In this document: positions 1-10,166 of the stretch, one piece after another
How positions within the stretch are numbered: the stretch's first letter is position 1
Layout: each line of letters opens with the position of its first letter
Origin: Polynucleobacter kasalickyi
GTDB taxonomy: Bacteria; Pseudomonadota; Gammaproteobacteria; Burkholderiales; Burkholderiaceae
DNA length: 64,000 bases
Assembly: GCF_900176405.1 (NCBI RefSeq)
Contig: NZ_FWXJ01000005.1
Span: forward strand, 62,001 to 126,000
Direction of reading: 5' to 3'
Translations under genes and position numbers: made by a program
Notes under the pieces: model-generated
What the model was told of the DNA's origin: nothing
The model's database searches: none
What the model saw: only the letters and a program-made list of their open reading frames with translations

Positions 1-374
1 ACAACTGGTAAACCATGCATCGTGCCACCAAAAACAACCATTGCATCAGTTTCACCACTTGACTCCATCGCATCTTTAAGGCGATCAGGGTATTTTTTAG
101 TGTCTTTAAACTTTAAAGAGTCTACCGGGAGAACTTCTTGACCGATCTCATAACGTCCCTCCGGGTCAAGTAAGAAATCTAAACGGGCACGTGCTTTGAT
201 CCGCATATGATGACTACATTTAGGGCAGACTGACAAATTTGCCTCAATATCCGCTCTGTATAAAACAGCCTCGCATGATGGACATTTAACCCATAATCCC
301 TCAGGAACAGACTTCCTTTGACTGGGATTGCTTGGTTGGATTTGGGGGGGTAGTAGTTTGTCGATCCAACTCAT
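1..374 (-). CDS. accD: Acetyl-CoA carboxylase carboxyltransferase subunit beta (partial, N-terminal part)
   Basis: This subunit carries half of the carboxyltransferase that makes malonyl-CoA for fatty acid synthesis in the cytoplasm. The reading frame starts at ATG 374-372 with MSWIDKLLPP and runs off the left edge after about 124 codons, so roughly 60% of the protein is missing. A four-cysteine zinc ribbon (CPSC and CPKC about 20 residues apart) follows near residues 31-54, and the family's WVKCP...VLYR context is visible. It lies 20 bp after trpA, the usual Burkholderiales order trpFBA-accD. The truncation is caused by the window, not by mutation. Confidence 0.95.
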   Translation of the reverse strand, partial: MSWIDKLLPPQIQPSNPSQRKSVPEGLWVKCPSCEAVLYRADIEANLSVCPKCSHHMRIKARARLDFLLDPEGRYEIGQEVLPVDSLKFKDTKKYPDRLKDAMESSGETDAMVVFGGTMHGLPV

Positions 375-394
375 TTAATCATCCTAAAAAAAAG

Positions 395-1192
395 TTATGC
401 ATCAAGTGCACTACGAATTTCACTTAAAAATTCTTTGAGCAATTTTAACCCTGTTTGTGGAGGGGCTGACTCTAATAATTGCACAATCGCACTGCCAATT
501 ACAACCGCATCGGCTGTTTGACTAACTGCCTTAGCCGTTTTTGCATCTCTAATCCCAAAACCAACAGCAATTGGAGTACTGGTTTTTTCACGAATATCAC
601 CAATAATTGAACTAATATTTGTGGTATTTAAATTAGCAGCACCCGTCACCCCTTTTAGAGAAACATAGTAAATATAACCCTGCGCAGAGTGAGCCACTTG
701 CTCAATACGACTCATCGTTGAAGTTGGTGCCAACAAAAAGATCGGATCAATCCCAACCTTCTTCAATTCATCAGTAAATTCAACACACTCCTCAGGAGGG
801 TAATCGACAATTAAAACACCATCAACCCCAGCACTTGAAGCGATTTCCGCAAAATGTTTCCACCCCATTCGTTCGATAGGATTGGCATAACCCATTAAAA
901 CAATCGGTGTATGTTGGTTTGTTAAACGAAACTCTTTCACCATACCAACACACTTCTCGAGATTAACACCTTTCACCAGAGCCCTCTCAGAGGCTCTTTG
1001 AATGACTGGACCATCGGCCATCGGGTCAGAAAAAGGAATTCCTAATTCGATTACATCAGCACCAGCATCCACTAAAACATGCATCATTTCAACAGTCATT
1101 TCAGGATCTGGGTCACCAGCTGTAATAAAAGGGATTAATCCTTTTTTTTGGTTCTTAGCTAAATTTTCAAATACTTGTTTTATTCTAGACAT
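395..1192 (-). CDS. trpA: Tryptophan synthase alpha subunit
   Basis: This subunit cleaves indole-3-glycerol phosphate to indole and glyceraldehyde 3-phosphate and channels indole to TrpB. The 265-residue protein is full length for the family. The two catalytic acids fall exactly at the canonical positions, Glu49 (DVIELGIPF) and Asp60 (DPMADGP), and the phosphate-binding end ([18 protein letters not shown]) is intact. The gene starts 26 bp after trpB and ends 20 bp before accD, so it is probably cotranscribed as trpF-trpB-trpA-accD. No attenuator or leader peptide was seen in front of the group. Confidence 0.97.
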   Translation of the reverse strand: MSRIKQVFENLAKNQKKGLIPFITAGDPDPEMTVEMMHVLVDAGADVIELGIPFSDPMADGPVIQRASERALVKGVNLEKCVGMVKEFRLTNQHTPIVLMGYANPIERMGWKHFAEIASSAGVDGVLIVDYPPEECVEFTDELKKVGIDPIFLLAPTSTMSRIEQVAHSAQGYIYYVSLKGVTGAANLNTTNISSIIGDIREKTSTPIAVGFGIRDAKTAKAVSQTADAVVIGSAIVQLLESAPPQTGLKLLKEFLSEIRSALDA

Positions 1193-1218
1193 GGATTTTT
1201 TATTTTCGTTTTTAAAAA

Positions 1219-2412
1219 TTACAGTTTCACTTTAGTATGCTGAGCAACAGTGTGCATATCCTTATCACCACGACCTGAAAGATTGACGAGAATCGTTTGA
1301 TCCTTCGGTAATGTTTTTGCCAATTGGCATGCGTAAGCAATCGCATGACTAGTTTCTAGTGCCGGAATAATTCCTTCGATACGACAACAGTTATGAAATG
1401 CTTCTAGGGCATCATCATCTGTTACTGCAGTATATTGTGCTCGATTGATGTCTTTTAACCAGGCATGCTCTGGACCTACTCCTGGATAGTCAAGGCCGGC
1501 AGAGACAGAGTGTGTTTCCATAATTTGGCCATTCGCATCTTGGATTAAATACGTACGATTACCATGAAGCACTCCAGGGGTACCTGCACAAAGAGCTGCC
1601 GCATGTCTACCAGTTGCAATACCATCCCCTGCAGCTTCGACACCAATCAATTTGACATCAGGATAGTTAATGTAAGGATAGAAAATCCCCATGGCATTGG
1701 AACCACCACCAACACAAGCTAATACATAGTCTGGTTGTCTACCCGTCATTTCAGGCATCTGAGTGATACACTCCGTGCCAATTACACTCTGAAAATCTCT
1801 AACCATCGCAGGATAAGGATGAGGGCCAGCAACAGTACCAATAATATAAAAGGTGTTTTCTACGTTAGTAACCCAATCACGCATCGCTTCATTTAAAGCA
1901 TCCTTCAAGGTCTTAGAACCAGACTCTACTGGTACAACAGTAGCACCTAACAGTCGCATTCTATAAATATTTTGCGCTTGACGCTCTACATCAACGCTAC
2001 CCATATAAATAATGCACTCAAGTCCAAAGCGAGCACAAATCGTTGCGGTGGCAACACCATGCTGACCAGCTCCCGTTTCGGCAATGATACGGGGCTTGCC
2101 CATACGCTTTGCTAGTAAGGCTTGGCCAATCACATTGTTGATCTTGTGGGCCCCTGTATGATTTAAATCTTCTCTTTTAAAATATATTTGAGCACCACCA
2201 ATTTCATCGCTCCATCTTTTTGCATGATAAATTGGACTCGGCCTACCCACGAAATGCTTTAGTTCACTATTGAACTCAGCAATAAACTCTGGGTCATGTT
2301 GGAATTTGGCATAAGTCTCTTTTAACTCCTCCAAAGCGTACATTAATGTTTCTGAAACAAAAACACCACCATAAGGACCAAAATGACCACGTTGATCTGG
2401 AAAATCGTACAT
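1219..2412 (-). CDS. trpB: Tryptophan synthase beta subunit
   Basis: This PLP enzyme condenses indole with serine to give tryptophan. I place the start at ATG 2412 ([12 protein letters not shown]), not at the longer in-frame start near 2466. The short start matches the family N-terminus, is preceded by an AAAGGTAG ribosome site, and removes a long overlap with trpF. That gives 397 residues. Lys90 in HTGAHKINN is the Schiff-base lysine, and the glycine-rich phosphate loop GGGSNAMG and the C-terminal LSGRGDKD are present. Only one base separates it from the trpF stop, suggesting translational coupling. Confidence 0.96.
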   Translation of the reverse strand: MYDFPDQRGHFGPYGGVFVSETLMYALEELKETYAKFQHDPEFIAEFNSELKHFVGRPSPIYHAKRWSDEIGGAQIYFKREDLNHTGAHKINNVIGQALLAKRMGKPRIIAETGAGQHGVATATICARFGLECIIYMGSVDVERQAQNIYRMRLLGATVVPVESGSKTLKDALNEAMRDWVTNVENTFYIIGTVAGPHPYPAMVRDFQSVIGTECITQMPEMTGRQPDYVLACVGGGSNAMGIFYPYINYPDVKLIGVEAAGDGIATGRHAAALCAGTPGVLHGNRTYLIQDANGQIMETHSVSAGLDYPGVGPEHAWLKDINRAQYTAVTDDDALEAFHNCCRIEGIIPALETSHAIAYACQLAKTLPKDQTILVNLSGRGDKDMHTVAQHTKVKL

Positions 2413-2413
2413 A

Positions 2414-3097
2414 TTAACTACCTTTAATTGAATTATATTGATCTGTTGAACGCACTGCATCGACAAATTGCTGCATTAAATTAGGCTCTTTATTCCCTCG
2501 ACTCGCTTCTACACCACTTGATATATCTACGCCTAATGGTCGAAAATGGGCAATCGCCTCAGCTACATTGTGAGAGTTCAATCCACCACTCAAAACGACC
2601 CGATGAGCGTTTTCTTTTATCCATATATCCGGTATTAATTGCCAATTAAAGGTTTGCCCACCACCGCCAAAACCCTCGACAACAGCGTCAAGAATCCATG
2701 CAGCACTTGCACTATATTGAAGACAAAAATCCTGCAAAACAAACTGATCGTCAATTCTTGCTGCTTTCATCCAAGGAGTTGCTTGGGCAATTTCTGCACA
2801 CCTTGCTGGTGACTCGTCGCCATGAAACTGCCAAATATCAACTCGAACTTGAGAACGAATCTCTTGTATTAACTCATCACTTGGATCAACAACAAGAGCA
2901 ACAATTTGTATCTCATCACTCAATATATTTCCTAATTGTAATGCTTGTTGAGGGCTTACGTATCTTGGACTCGGTGGATAAAAAACAAAACCAATCGCTT
3001 CGATGGCTAAAGAATTTGCTACCAAGATATCCTGCTCTTTACTTAAGCCACAAATCTTAATGTTTGTATAACTATTTTGGTGATTGAGAAGCCCCAT
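2414..3097 (-). CDS. trpF: Phosphoribosylanthranilate isomerase
   Basis: This enzyme performs the Amadori rearrangement of phosphoribosylanthranilate in tryptophan synthesis. The protein has 227 residues, near the usual 205-230. It contains the family start [10 protein letters not shown] with the catalytic cysteine, the [10 protein letters not shown] motif with the catalytic aspartate, and the C-terminal phosphate-binding stretch LSGGLN and GVDISSGVE. The ATG at 3097 has an AAAGGA site about 7 bp upstream. The N-terminus is some 12 residues longer than in many homologues, so a slightly later start is possible but has no better ribosome site. Confidence 0.95.
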   Translation of the reverse strand: MGLLNHQNSYTNIKICGLSKEQDILVANSLAIEAIGFVFYPPSPRYVSPQQALQLGNILSDEIQIVALVVDPSDELIQEIRSQVRVDIWQFHGDESPARCAEIAQATPWMKAARIDDQFVLQDFCLQYSASAAWILDAVVEGFGGGGQTFNWQLIPDIWIKENAHRVVLSGGLNSHNVAEAIAHFRPLGVDISSGVEASRGNKEPNLMQQFVDAVRSTDQYNSIKGS

Positions 3098-3120
3098 GGT
3101 TAAGTCCTTTACTCGATATT

Positions 3121-3984
3121 TTAAGGATTTTTACATTTTGAAAATGCATCTTCTAACAAGTGTGGCGGAATTACACTATATCCGAAGTTTGGCTCTGGTA
3201 TTTCGAAAGCCTCAGGATACTGCACTTTGACTAAATAGAGACCATCAGCTGAAAAGGTAGGTGCTGCAATCTTACGACTTTTTTGCTCAATGAGGTGGGC
3301 AATCCAGGATGGAGACTCCCTGCCTTTACCAACCTCGAGCAAACTTCCCACAATATTCCGGACCATATGATGCAAGAAAGCATTAGCCCTTAAAAAAATA
3401 TAGACTCTCGTATCCTCTTCTACGATCTGGACTTGATACATTGTCTTAATTGGGGTTTTACTTTGACACTCTGCAGATCTAAAACAGCTAAAATCTTGCT
3501 CGCCAATCAAATAGCTAGCACCTTCTCGCATCGCTTGTATATCCAAATTTTTACCAGTAGGTTGCATGACATAACCTACTTTTTTATTCAGTAAAGGGAG
3601 CTTAACAGGTGAGGATATTAAAACATACGCATAAGACCTCTCATACGCACTAAATCGCGCATGAAAATCAAGAGATACTTCCTTAGCCCACTCAACACTG
3701 ATACTGGCAGGCAAATAGGTGTTAATTCCTCTGATCCAGGACCATATTGGCCGAATGACATTCGTATCAAAGTGAACAACTTGACCAATAGCATGAACCC
3801 CAGTATCTGTTCTACCAGCAACTACTACACGAAAAGTATCAGTGATTTCGCCACCAATGAACTTTTGAATGGCGTGCTGCAAGACATCCTGCACCGTATT
3901 TTTTTGAACCTGACTTTGCCAGCCTAGAAAGCTAGCACCATCATACTGAATACCTAGAGCAATCCGATAAAAATGATCTTCCAT
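3121..3984 (-). CDS. truA: tRNA pseudouridine(38-40) synthase
   Basis: TruA converts uridines 38-40 of the tRNA anticodon stem to pseudouridine. The 287-residue protein contains the catalytic motif GRTDTGVHA with Asp60, the opening IQYDGASFLGWQ, and the later HHMVRNIVGSLL segment typical of TruA. It ends 23 bp before the trpF start on the same strand. The order asd-fimV-truA-trpF is a conserved neighbourhood in Burkholderiales, which supports both this call and the one for fimV. Confidence 0.96.
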   Translation of the reverse strand: MEDHFYRIALGIQYDGASFLGWQSQVQKNTVQDVLQHAIQKFIGGEITDTFRVVVAGRTDTGVHAIGQVVHFDTNVIRPIWSWIRGINTYLPASISVEWAKEVSLDFHARFSAYERSYAYVLISSPVKLPLLNKKVGYVMQPTGKNLDIQAMREGASYLIGEQDFSCFRSAECQSKTPIKTMYQVQIVEEDTRVYIFLRANAFLHHMVRNIVGSLLEVGKGRESPSWIAHLIEQKSRKIAAPTFSADGLYLVKVQYPEAFEIPEPNFGYSVIPPHLLEDAFSKCKNP

Positions 3985-3998
3985 CCGATCTCTAAAGT

Positions 3999-5369
3999 TC
4001 AGGCTATTTGCAGTAAATATTTTTGCGCGTCGCGAACCACATCAGAGCTACCATTAGCGCCTAAGCTAACAATTTCTTGTAATAATATTTTCGCTGTGGG
4101 ATAGTCATGAATTTTGATATAGGACTTAGCAAGATTTAGACGTAATTTTTGATCTGCGACGCTTGGAATATTTCGGTGAGGTTTAACGTTATTAATTGCA
4201 ATACCGTGATCTTCACTTTTAGCAATGATATTCAACGAATTAGTAGGCGTTGAGGTTCCTTGATCATCTAAATTTAAATCAAGGGTTGCAAAAATATTTT
4301 TTGCAAAAGCAGGAATGTCATCAGAACTTGTACTTTGAGCAGGCCTTACTGAAAAGGATGTACCGACGCGAATAAAGTTGCCATAAATAAAAACAATCAA
4401 TAAGGCAACTAACGCAACGAACTCCCACATCCCAACAGATTGGTAATGTAGGAAAGAACTTATTTTTGAATAAATAGATGGGGGCTCAACCTGCTTATTT
4501 AAATCAACGATATTTTTTTGAATCTCAAGCACGCGCGCTTGTGCTTGTTCAATAATTTTCTTTTGGGCAATTAACTCTTCTTCAAGCTTGGTTTCTAGTA
4601 GTTTTTTCTCAGTTACATTTTCCGATGAGCTTAATAAGAGTCGGTCTGAGGTTGATGAGGAAGTATCAAAATACTTCTCTGATGACTCAGTGAATAGTTT
4701 TTTTTGAAAATTTTCTTGTACGTTTTTAGTAAAAGTACTTGCTTCATCTACAGGAATGGACTCCACCATTGCTTTGCTTGGAATATCAAGTGGGGCCCCT
4801 GCCCTCAGGCGATGAATATTCCCAGCTATAAAGGCTTTTGGATTTAACCTAAAAATGGCAGTCAGGACCTGCTCAAAGCTAGCTTGGGGTAGTTCAGGCA
4901 TTAATGATTGAGTAATGCTTGACAAGTTATCACCTGGATTAACGGTGATGACCATTTTGTTCACATTAAGAATGGTATAGGCCCTGATCAGTTTTCCACC
5001 CGTCCAACTCACTTCAATCAATAAATCATTAAAAAGTTCTTGCTCAGGAATAACATTTTCAGTTTTCAGAAAGATGCTTACTGGCAGGCCATTTGTCGAT
5101 TTTTCTATTGATAGTAAGTAGTTATTCTGAGCATCTGGTACTTTCAATCCATATTTATCAAATACAAGCTGAGATGGAAATTGCACCTTGAGATTAGAAA
5201 GCTTACTTAACTCTTGATTACTTCCTAAAATAGCTATCCGAGCTTTAAATGGCTCACTTAAACCTGAAATAACATTAATATTACCAAGTGTTAGACCCCA
5301 CACACTCGAGCTCAACCATAAGCCTACTAAAAGTAGAGATTTAATGAACCAGAGTGGTTTGATTGTCAA
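3999..5369 (-). CDS. fimV: FimV/HubP-type cell-pole protein with LysM-like and TPR-like parts
   Basis: The 456-residue protein has a signal peptide (residues 1-25, cleavage near VWG-LTLG). The FimV N-terminal domain follows, beginning with the characteristic LGNINVISGLSEPFKARI. Next come a LysM-like segment at about 145-200 (VNPGDNLSSI), a predicted coiled coil at 255-300, one membrane helix near 312-335 and a short TPR-like C-terminus. FimV/HubP proteins organise the cell pole and type IV pili; this one is short for the family. The start is TTG at 5369 with a GAGG site inside the end of asd; no ATG lies nearby. The pole function is inferred from the family. Confidence 0.85.
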   Translation of the reverse strand: MTIKPLWFIKSLLLVGLWLSSSVWGLTLGNINVISGLSEPFKARIAILGSNQELSKLSNLKVQFPSQLVFDKYGLKVPDAQNNYLLSIEKSTNGLPVSIFLKTENVIPEQELFNDLLIEVSWTGGKLIRAYTILNVNKMVITVNPGDNLSSITQSLMPELPQASFEQVLTAIFRLNPKAFIAGNIHRLRAGAPLDIPSKAMVESIPVDEASTFTKNVQENFQKKLFTESSEKYFDTSSSTSDRLLLSSSENVTEKKLLETKLEEELIAQKKIIEQAQARVLEIQKNIVDLNKQVEPPSIYSKISSFLHYQSVGMWEFVALVALLIVFIYGNFIRVGTSFSVRPAQSTSSDDIPAFAKNIFATLDLNLDDQGTSTPTNSLNIIAKSEDHGIAINNVKPHRNIPSVADQKLRLNLAKSYIKIHDYPTAKILLQEIVSLGANGSSDVVRDAQKYLLQIA

Positions 5370-5370
5370 T

Positions 5371-6519
5371 TTATGCCTCTAACAAAATACGTAAAATTCT
5401 TCGAAGAGGTTCTGCAGCACCCCAGAGCAATTGATCTCCGACTGTAAAGGCACCTAAATACTCTGGCCCCATCGCGAGATGGTGCAACCTACCCACAGGA
5501 ACTTGCATCGTACCGCTAACGGCGGCAGGAGTTAAGAATTTTTCTGATTGTTCACGATCGTTCGGGACAACTTTTACCCAATCATTCGCAGAAGCAAGAA
5601 TCTGCTCCACATCGTTAATCGCAACATGTTTTTTTAATTTAATTGTCAAACCTTGGGAATGACAACGCATCGCACCTACCCGAACACACAAGCCATCAAT
5701 TGGAATGCTACCGGGTTGTCTAAATGCAGGTAATCCTAAAATCTTGTTGCACTCAGCACCACCTTTCCATTCCTCTTTACTTTGCCCATTCTCAACGGGA
5801 ACATCAATCCAGGGAATTAAACTACCAGCTAAAGCAGTATTTCTAAAATTGGCTTTAGGGAAGGTATCAGATCTTAGGGTTTGCGTTACTTTACGATCAA
5901 TGTCTAAAATTGCTGAACTTGGCGTATTTAAATCGTCTTGAACACTTTGATAAAGTGCTCCCATTTGATTTAATAATTCACGCATATTCTGGGCACCTGC
6001 CCCAGAGGCAGCTTGATAGGTCATTGCTGAGACCCACTCAACGAGATTGGCATTAAATAAACCGCCAAGTCCCATCAGCATCAAACTCACTGTGCAGTTA
6101 CCACCAATCCAATTATTTCTACCATCAACTATTGCTTGATTGATAACAGAGCGGTTCACTGGGTCAAGGACAATTACAGCGTCCTCGGCCATTCTCAAGG
6201 TACTAGCGGCATCAATCCAATGCCCATTCCATCCGGCATTTCTTAATTGACCAAACACTTCTTTCGTATAGTCACCACCCTGACATGAAACGATATAGTC
6301 GCACTGTTGCAAAGCGACGATATCATAAGCATCTTTTAATTTTTTTTCATTTTTTGTTAGGACCTGTCCATTAATTAAAGGAACATCGCCACCAACGTTA
6401 CTGGTACTAAAAAAAATCGGCTCAACATAGTCGAAATCTTTTTCAGCAATCATACGCTCCATGAGGACGCTACCAACCATCCCGCGCCAACCAACTAGAC
6501 CTAATAATGGCAATGACAT
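5371..6519 (-). CDS. asd: Aspartate-semialdehyde dehydrogenase
   Basis: This enzyme reduces aspartyl phosphate to aspartate semialdehyde, the branch point to lysine, diaminopimelate, threonine and methionine. The 382 residues begin with the NADP-binding [17 protein letters not shown] of the gammaproteobacterial-type Asd family. Catalytic Cys142 sits in GGNCTVSLM. The tail [16 protein letters not shown] and the final [12 protein letters not shown] are full length. It follows leuB after 177 bp that hold a strong inverted repeat, so it may have its own promoter; fimV starts one base after its stop. Confidence 0.96.
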   Translation of the reverse strand: MSLPLLGLVGWRGMVGSVLMERMIAEKDFDYVEPIFFSTSNVGGDVPLINGQVLTKNEKKLKDAYDIVALQQCDYIVSCQGGDYTKEVFGQLRNAGWNGHWIDAASTLRMAEDAVIVLDPVNRSVINQAIVDGRNNWIGGNCTVSLMLMGLGGLFNANLVEWVSAMTYQAASGAGAQNMRELLNQMGALYQSVQDDLNTPSSAILDIDRKVTQTLRSDTFPKANFRNTALAGSLIPWIDVPVENGQSKEEWKGGAECNKILGLPAFRQPGSIPIDGLCVRVGAMRCHSQGLTIKLKKHVAINDVEQILASANDWVKVVPNDREQSEKFLTPAAVSGTMQVPVGRLHHLAMGPEYLGAFTVGDQLLWGAAEPLRRILRILLEA

Positions 6520-6586
6520 ACAACAACATTCCTTAAAAAAATGAGAAGAGAGACTATTTTAACGGTAGAGTCACGTTGGACCCTTT

Positions 6587-6620
6587 AAATTAGGGAATAA
6601 AACGACAAATTCCCTAATTT
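6587..6620. terminator. 12-bp perfect inverted repeat between leuB and asd
   Basis: Positions 6587-6598 (AAATTAGGGAAT) pair perfectly with 6609-6620, leaving a 10-base loop. On the plus strand the stem is followed by more T residues; on the minus strand, the direction of leuB and asd, the trailing run is a weak ATTT then AAAGGG. It could be a poor terminator for leuB, a transcript-stabilising hairpin or a regulatory site for asd. The pairing is directly visible; the role is inferred. Confidence 0.45.
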
Positions 6621-6696
6621 TTCAGCTGAATTGTCAGTAGAATGAGGTTTAAACCCTGAGCTGATCTCTTAGAGACTAGCCTCGGGCTAAAGAAAT

Positions 6697-7770
6697 TTAA
6701 TCAGCGAGTGCATTCAAAACGGCTTGGCCCATTTCTCGTGTACCAACTTTTTTAGTACCTTCGGTAAAAATATCACCTGTACGATACCCTTGTGAAAGAA
6801 CAGTTTGCACAGCATTTTCAATACGTGCAGCTTGCGCTTCCAGACCTAATGTATATCTCAACATCATGGCAGCGGAAAGAATCGTTGCTAAAGGATTTGC
6901 GATACCTTTTCCCGCGATGTCAGGAGCAGAACCATGACTTGGTTCATATAAGCCTTTGTTGTTTGCATCTAAAGATGCAGACGGTAGCATACCGATAGAA
7001 CCGGTTAACATGGAGGCTTCATCAGAGAGGATGTCACCAAATAAGTTACCTGTTACGACGACATCGAATGCTTTCGGTGCTCTTACCAACTGCATCGCAG
7101 CGTTGTCAACATACATGTGGGTTAACTCTACATCAGGGTACTCTTTACCTAATTCAGTCATAACATCACGCCATAATTGTGATGTTTCTAAAACATTTGA
7201 CTTATCAACGCTACACAAACGACGTTGACGTTTTCTAGCCGCATTAAACGCAACATGACCAATCCGAATGACTTCAGGCTCACTGTAGCGCATCGTGTCA
7301 AAACCCTCTCTGGTGCCAGGGAATAGACCATCAGTCGAGGTTCTAATCCCTTTTGGCGAACCAAAATACACGTCACCATTGAGCTCTCTAACAATTAAGA
7401 TATCAAGGCCAGCAACGATTTCAGGCTTTAAGGATGATGCCGCTGTCAGTTCTTTGTAGCAAATAGCCGGACGTAAGTTCGCAAATAAGGATAAATGTTT
7501 ACGCAAACCAAGAATAGCTTGTTCAGGTCTTAACTCTCTCGGTAAATTATCAAACTGAAAATCACCAACAGAGCCAAATAAAATTGCATCGGCTTCTTTA
7601 GCCAGCTTTAATGTTGCATCAGGAAGTGGGTGTCCAGAGGCCTTATACCCTGCTCCACCAACTGGCGCTTCCTCTATCTCAAAAGATTCACCTAAAGCAT
7701 CTAAGACTAATTTTGCTTCAGCAATAATTTCTGGACCAATACCATCACCAGGTAAAACAGCAATTTTCAT
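6697..7770 (-). CDS. leuB: 3-isopropylmalate dehydrogenase
   Basis: LeuB oxidatively decarboxylates 3-isopropylmalate in leucine synthesis. The 357 residues start [15 protein letters not shown], with the NAD-contacting loop and the substrate arginines in [14 protein letters not shown] intact. The metal-binding aspartates lie in [13 protein letters not shown], and the C-terminal [18 protein letters not shown] is the family signature. It is last in the minus-strand leuC-entericidin-leuD-leuB group, 41 bp after leuD. Confidence 0.97.
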   Translation of the reverse strand: MKIAVLPGDGIGPEIIAEAKLVLDALGESFEIEEAPVGGAGYKASGHPLPDATLKLAKEADAILFGSVGDFQFDNLPRELRPEQAILGLRKHLSLFANLRPAICYKELTAASSLKPEIVAGLDILIVRELNGDVYFGSPKGIRTSTDGLFPGTREGFDTMRYSEPEVIRIGHVAFNAARKRQRRLCSVDKSNVLETSQLWRDVMTELGKEYPDVELTHMYVDNAAMQLVRAPKAFDVVVTGNLFGDILSDEASMLTGSIGMLPSASLDANNKGLYEPSHGSAPDIAGKGIANPLATILSAAMMLRYTLGLEAQAARIENAVQTVLSQGYRTGDIFTEGTKKVGTREMGQAVLNALAD

Positions 7771-7811
7771 AACAACTTTCTATCGTTCTTTATAGGTTTC
7801 AGAGTTTAAAA

Positions 7812-8459
7812 TTAAGGTAATTTAGTGTCTAGCCAAGGCATCTTTAAAATGCGCTCTGCTTCGTAAGCCTTAATTTTGTCCGAGTGCAACAGAGTCAAGC
7901 CAATATCATCAAAACCATTCAATAAACAGTATTTTCTGAAAGGCGTAACGTCAAAAGAGTAACTAGTTCCATCACCCACGATCACTAACTGTTTTTCTAA
8001 ATCAATGGTGAGTTGAAAACCGTTAAAAGCAAATGTTTCATTAAATAAACGATCCACTTCTGAATCCGTTAATACAATCGGCAAAATACCATTCTTAAAA
8101 CAGTTATTCATGAAAATATCAGCGTAACTGGGAGCAATCAATGCACGAATACCATATTGGCTCAGAGCCCACGGTGCATGCTCTCTTGAACTACCACAGC
8201 CGAAATTCTTTCTTGCCAATAAAATACTGCCCTGTTTATACCTTGGTTGATTTAATACAAAATCAGGATTGATAGGACGAGTTGAGCAGTCTTGTCCAGG
8301 TTCACCTAAGTCAAGATAACGCCATTCATCGAATAAATTTTGTCCAAAACCAGTCCTGGCAATCGACTTTAAAAATTGCTTTGGAATAATCGCATCCGTA
8401 TCAACGTTCTCGCGATCTAATGGAATTACGATACCTTGATGAACTTTAAAAGCTTGCAT
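7812..8459 (-). CDS. leuD: 3-isopropylmalate dehydratase small subunit
   Basis: This subunit supplies the swivelling domain of isopropylmalate isomerase, which pairs with LeuC. The 215-residue protein starts with [32 protein letters not shown] sequence and has the conserved [18 protein letters not shown] motif around residues 80-100. The length is normal for the family. It lies between the small lipoprotein gene (15 bp) and leuB (41 bp) on the same strand, so the leu genes are probably one transcript. Confidence 0.97.
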   Translation of the reverse strand: MQAFKVHQGIVIPLDRENVDTDAIIPKQFLKSIARTGFGQNLFDEWRYLDLGEPGQDCSTRPINPDFVLNQPRYKQGSILLARKNFGCGSSREHAPWALSQYGIRALIAPSYADIFMNNCFKNGILPIVLTDSEVDRLFNETFAFNGFQLTIDLEKQLVIVGDGTSYSFDVTPFRKYCLLNGFDDIGLTLLHSDKIKAYEAERILKMPWLDTKLP

Positions 8460-8474
8460 AAAAATCTTTCTATC

Positions 8475-8708
8475 TTATCTAACAGGTGTAACAACAGCAC
8501 CACTAGTCGCAGGCTGGTTATTCTCTAAAGGTGTTAGAGGAGTGGTTGAACTTTTTCCAGATACAGAGGAAGAAGTTTTTTCAATCACACGACCGAGTCC
8601 TTGCACATCTTTACCAATCCCCTCAATCGTTGAACAAGAGGTAAAAGACAAGGTTAAAGTTAATCCCAATATTTTGAGTAGAGAATTGTTAATTTTCATA
8701 GTTCCCAT
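8475..8708 (-). CDS. Entericidin-like small lipoprotein
   Basis: This is a 77-residue protein with a short hydrophobic signal ending in a lipobox, SFTSC, so Cys25 is the likely lipidated residue. The next residues STIEGIGKDVQGLG match the entericidin EcnA/B pattern. The rest is Ser/Thr/Pro-rich and low complexity. Two starts are possible: 8708 (GAGGA site about 5 bp upstream) or 8699 (MKINNSL); the first has the better ribosome site. A small lipoprotein at this place between leuC and leuD is common in Burkholderiales. Its role, possibly envelope stress or a toxin-like lipoprotein, is uncertain. Confidence 0.8.
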   Translation of the reverse strand: MGTMKINNSLLKILGLTLTLSFTSCSTIEGIGKDVQGLGRVIEKTSSSVSGKSSTTPLTPLENNQPATSGAVVTPVR

Positions 8709-8723
8709 TCAGTCCTCGACGTA

Positions 8724-10133
8724 TCAAGAAATCTTTCTAACATCTACAAAGTGACCTTCAATCGCCGCTGCAGCAGCCATTGCAGGACTCACTAAATGTG
8801 TACGACCACCAGCACCTTGGCGACCTTCAAAGTTGCGGTTAGAAGTCGAAGCACAGCGTTCTCCAGGTTCAAGACGATCAGCATTCATCGCTAAACACAT
8901 CGAGCAACCAGGCTCACGCCATTCAAATCCAGCCGCCTTGAATACTTTGTCCAGCCCTTCTTTTTCAGCTTGTGCTTTTACTAAGCCTGAACCAGGTACT
9001 ACCAAGGCTAACTTCACGTTCGAGGCAACTTTCTTCCCAATTCGCTCAACAACTCTAGCAGCACTACGAATATCTTCAATACGACTGTTGGTACATGAAC
9101 CAATAAAAACTTTATCTACTTGAATTGATTCAATCGGCATATTGGGCTCTAGGCCCATATAGACGAGCGCACGTTCAATGGCAGATCGTTTGTTGGCATC
9201 TTTTTCTTTATCAGGATCTGGTACACGATCATCAATTGGTAAAACCATCTCAGGCGAGGTGCCCCAACTAACCTGAGGTTTAATTTCCTCAGCACGTAAA
9301 GTCACTACCTGGTCAAAAGTAGCGCCAGGATCAGTGTGTAAATTACGCCAATACTGAATCGCTAAGTTCCAAGATTGTCCACTAGGTGAGTAAGGACGGT
9401 TTTGAACATATTCAATCGTCTTTTCATCAACCCCGACTAAACCTGCCCTAGCGCCAGCTTCAATAGCCATATTACAGAGAGTCATTCGACCTTCCATTGA
9501 CAATTGAGAAATAGCTTCTCCAGCGAACTCAATTGTATGACCAGTAGCACCAGCGGTTCCAATCTTGCCAATAATTGCTAACACGATATCTTTTGCAGAG
9601 CAACCCAAAGGTAATTTACCATCTACCTTCACAAGCATATTTTTACTCTTCTTCATGAGAATCGTTTGCGTTGCTAAGGTGTGCTCAACTTCGGAGGTCC
9701 CAATACCAAAAGCTAATGCCCCAAATGCACCGTGAGTACTAGTATGTGAATCACCACAAACCACAGTCATGCCGGGTAAAACCGCTCCCTGTTCAGGGCC
9801 AATGACGTGAACGATACCTTGACGTAAGTCGTTCATCTTGTATTGAGTAATGCCAAACCGATCACAGTTTTTATCTAGGGTATCAACTTGCAATTTTGAA
9901 ACCGCATCAGTAATACCATTAGTGCGATCAGTGGTGGGGACATTGTGGTCAGATACAGCCAAATTGGCAGAATTACGCCAAATGGATCGATGGGCAATAT
10001 CAAGTCCTTCAAAAGCTTGAGGACTGGTTACTTCATGTAATAAATGCCGATCAATATAGAGAATGGCAGTGCCATCCTCTTCTGTATGAACCACATGGTC
10101 GTCCCAAAGTTTGTCATATAAGGTACGTGCCAT
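8724..10133 (-). CDS. leuC: 3-isopropylmalate dehydratase large subunit
   Basis: LeuC is the aconitase-fold subunit with a [4Fe-4S] cluster that isomerises 2- to 3-isopropylmalate with LeuD. It has 469 residues. Cluster cysteines are visible in IGSCTNSR and GCSMCLAMN, and the active-site [15 protein letters not shown] and [14 protein letters not shown] motifs are intact. ATG 10133 follows a strong AGGAGA site 5 bp upstream. It is first in the leu group and 33 bp after gltA, so read-through from gltA is possible. Confidence 0.97.
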   Translation of the reverse strand: MARTLYDKLWDDHVVHTEEDGTAILYIDRHLLHEVTSPQAFEGLDIAHRSIWRNSANLAVSDHNVPTTDRTNGITDAVSKLQVDTLDKNCDRFGITQYKMNDLRQGIVHVIGPEQGAVLPGMTVVCGDSHTSTHGAFGALAFGIGTSEVEHTLATQTILMKKSKNMLVKVDGKLPLGCSAKDIVLAIIGKIGTAGATGHTIEFAGEAISQLSMEGRMTLCNMAIEAGARAGLVGVDEKTIEYVQNRPYSPSGQSWNLAIQYWRNLHTDPGATFDQVVTLRAEEIKPQVSWGTSPEMVLPIDDRVPDPDKEKDANKRSAIERALVYMGLEPNMPIESIQVDKVFIGSCTNSRIEDIRSAARVVERIGKKVASNVKLALVVPGSGLVKAQAEKEGLDKVFKAAGFEWREPGCSMCLAMNADRLEPGERCASTSNRNFEGRQGAGGRTHLVSPAMAAAAAIEGHFVDVRKIS

Positions 10134-10166
10134 GGATTCTCCTAGTATTGATTTAATTCTATTTTT

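Noticed and set aside
2698..3060. 120-codon plus-strand frame
   Set aside because: Antisense to trpF, whose motifs are complete; no independent support.
3098..3120. Tryptophan attenuator or leader peptide before trpF
   Set aside because: The gap to truA is only 23 bp and shows no hairpin pair or Trp-rich frame.
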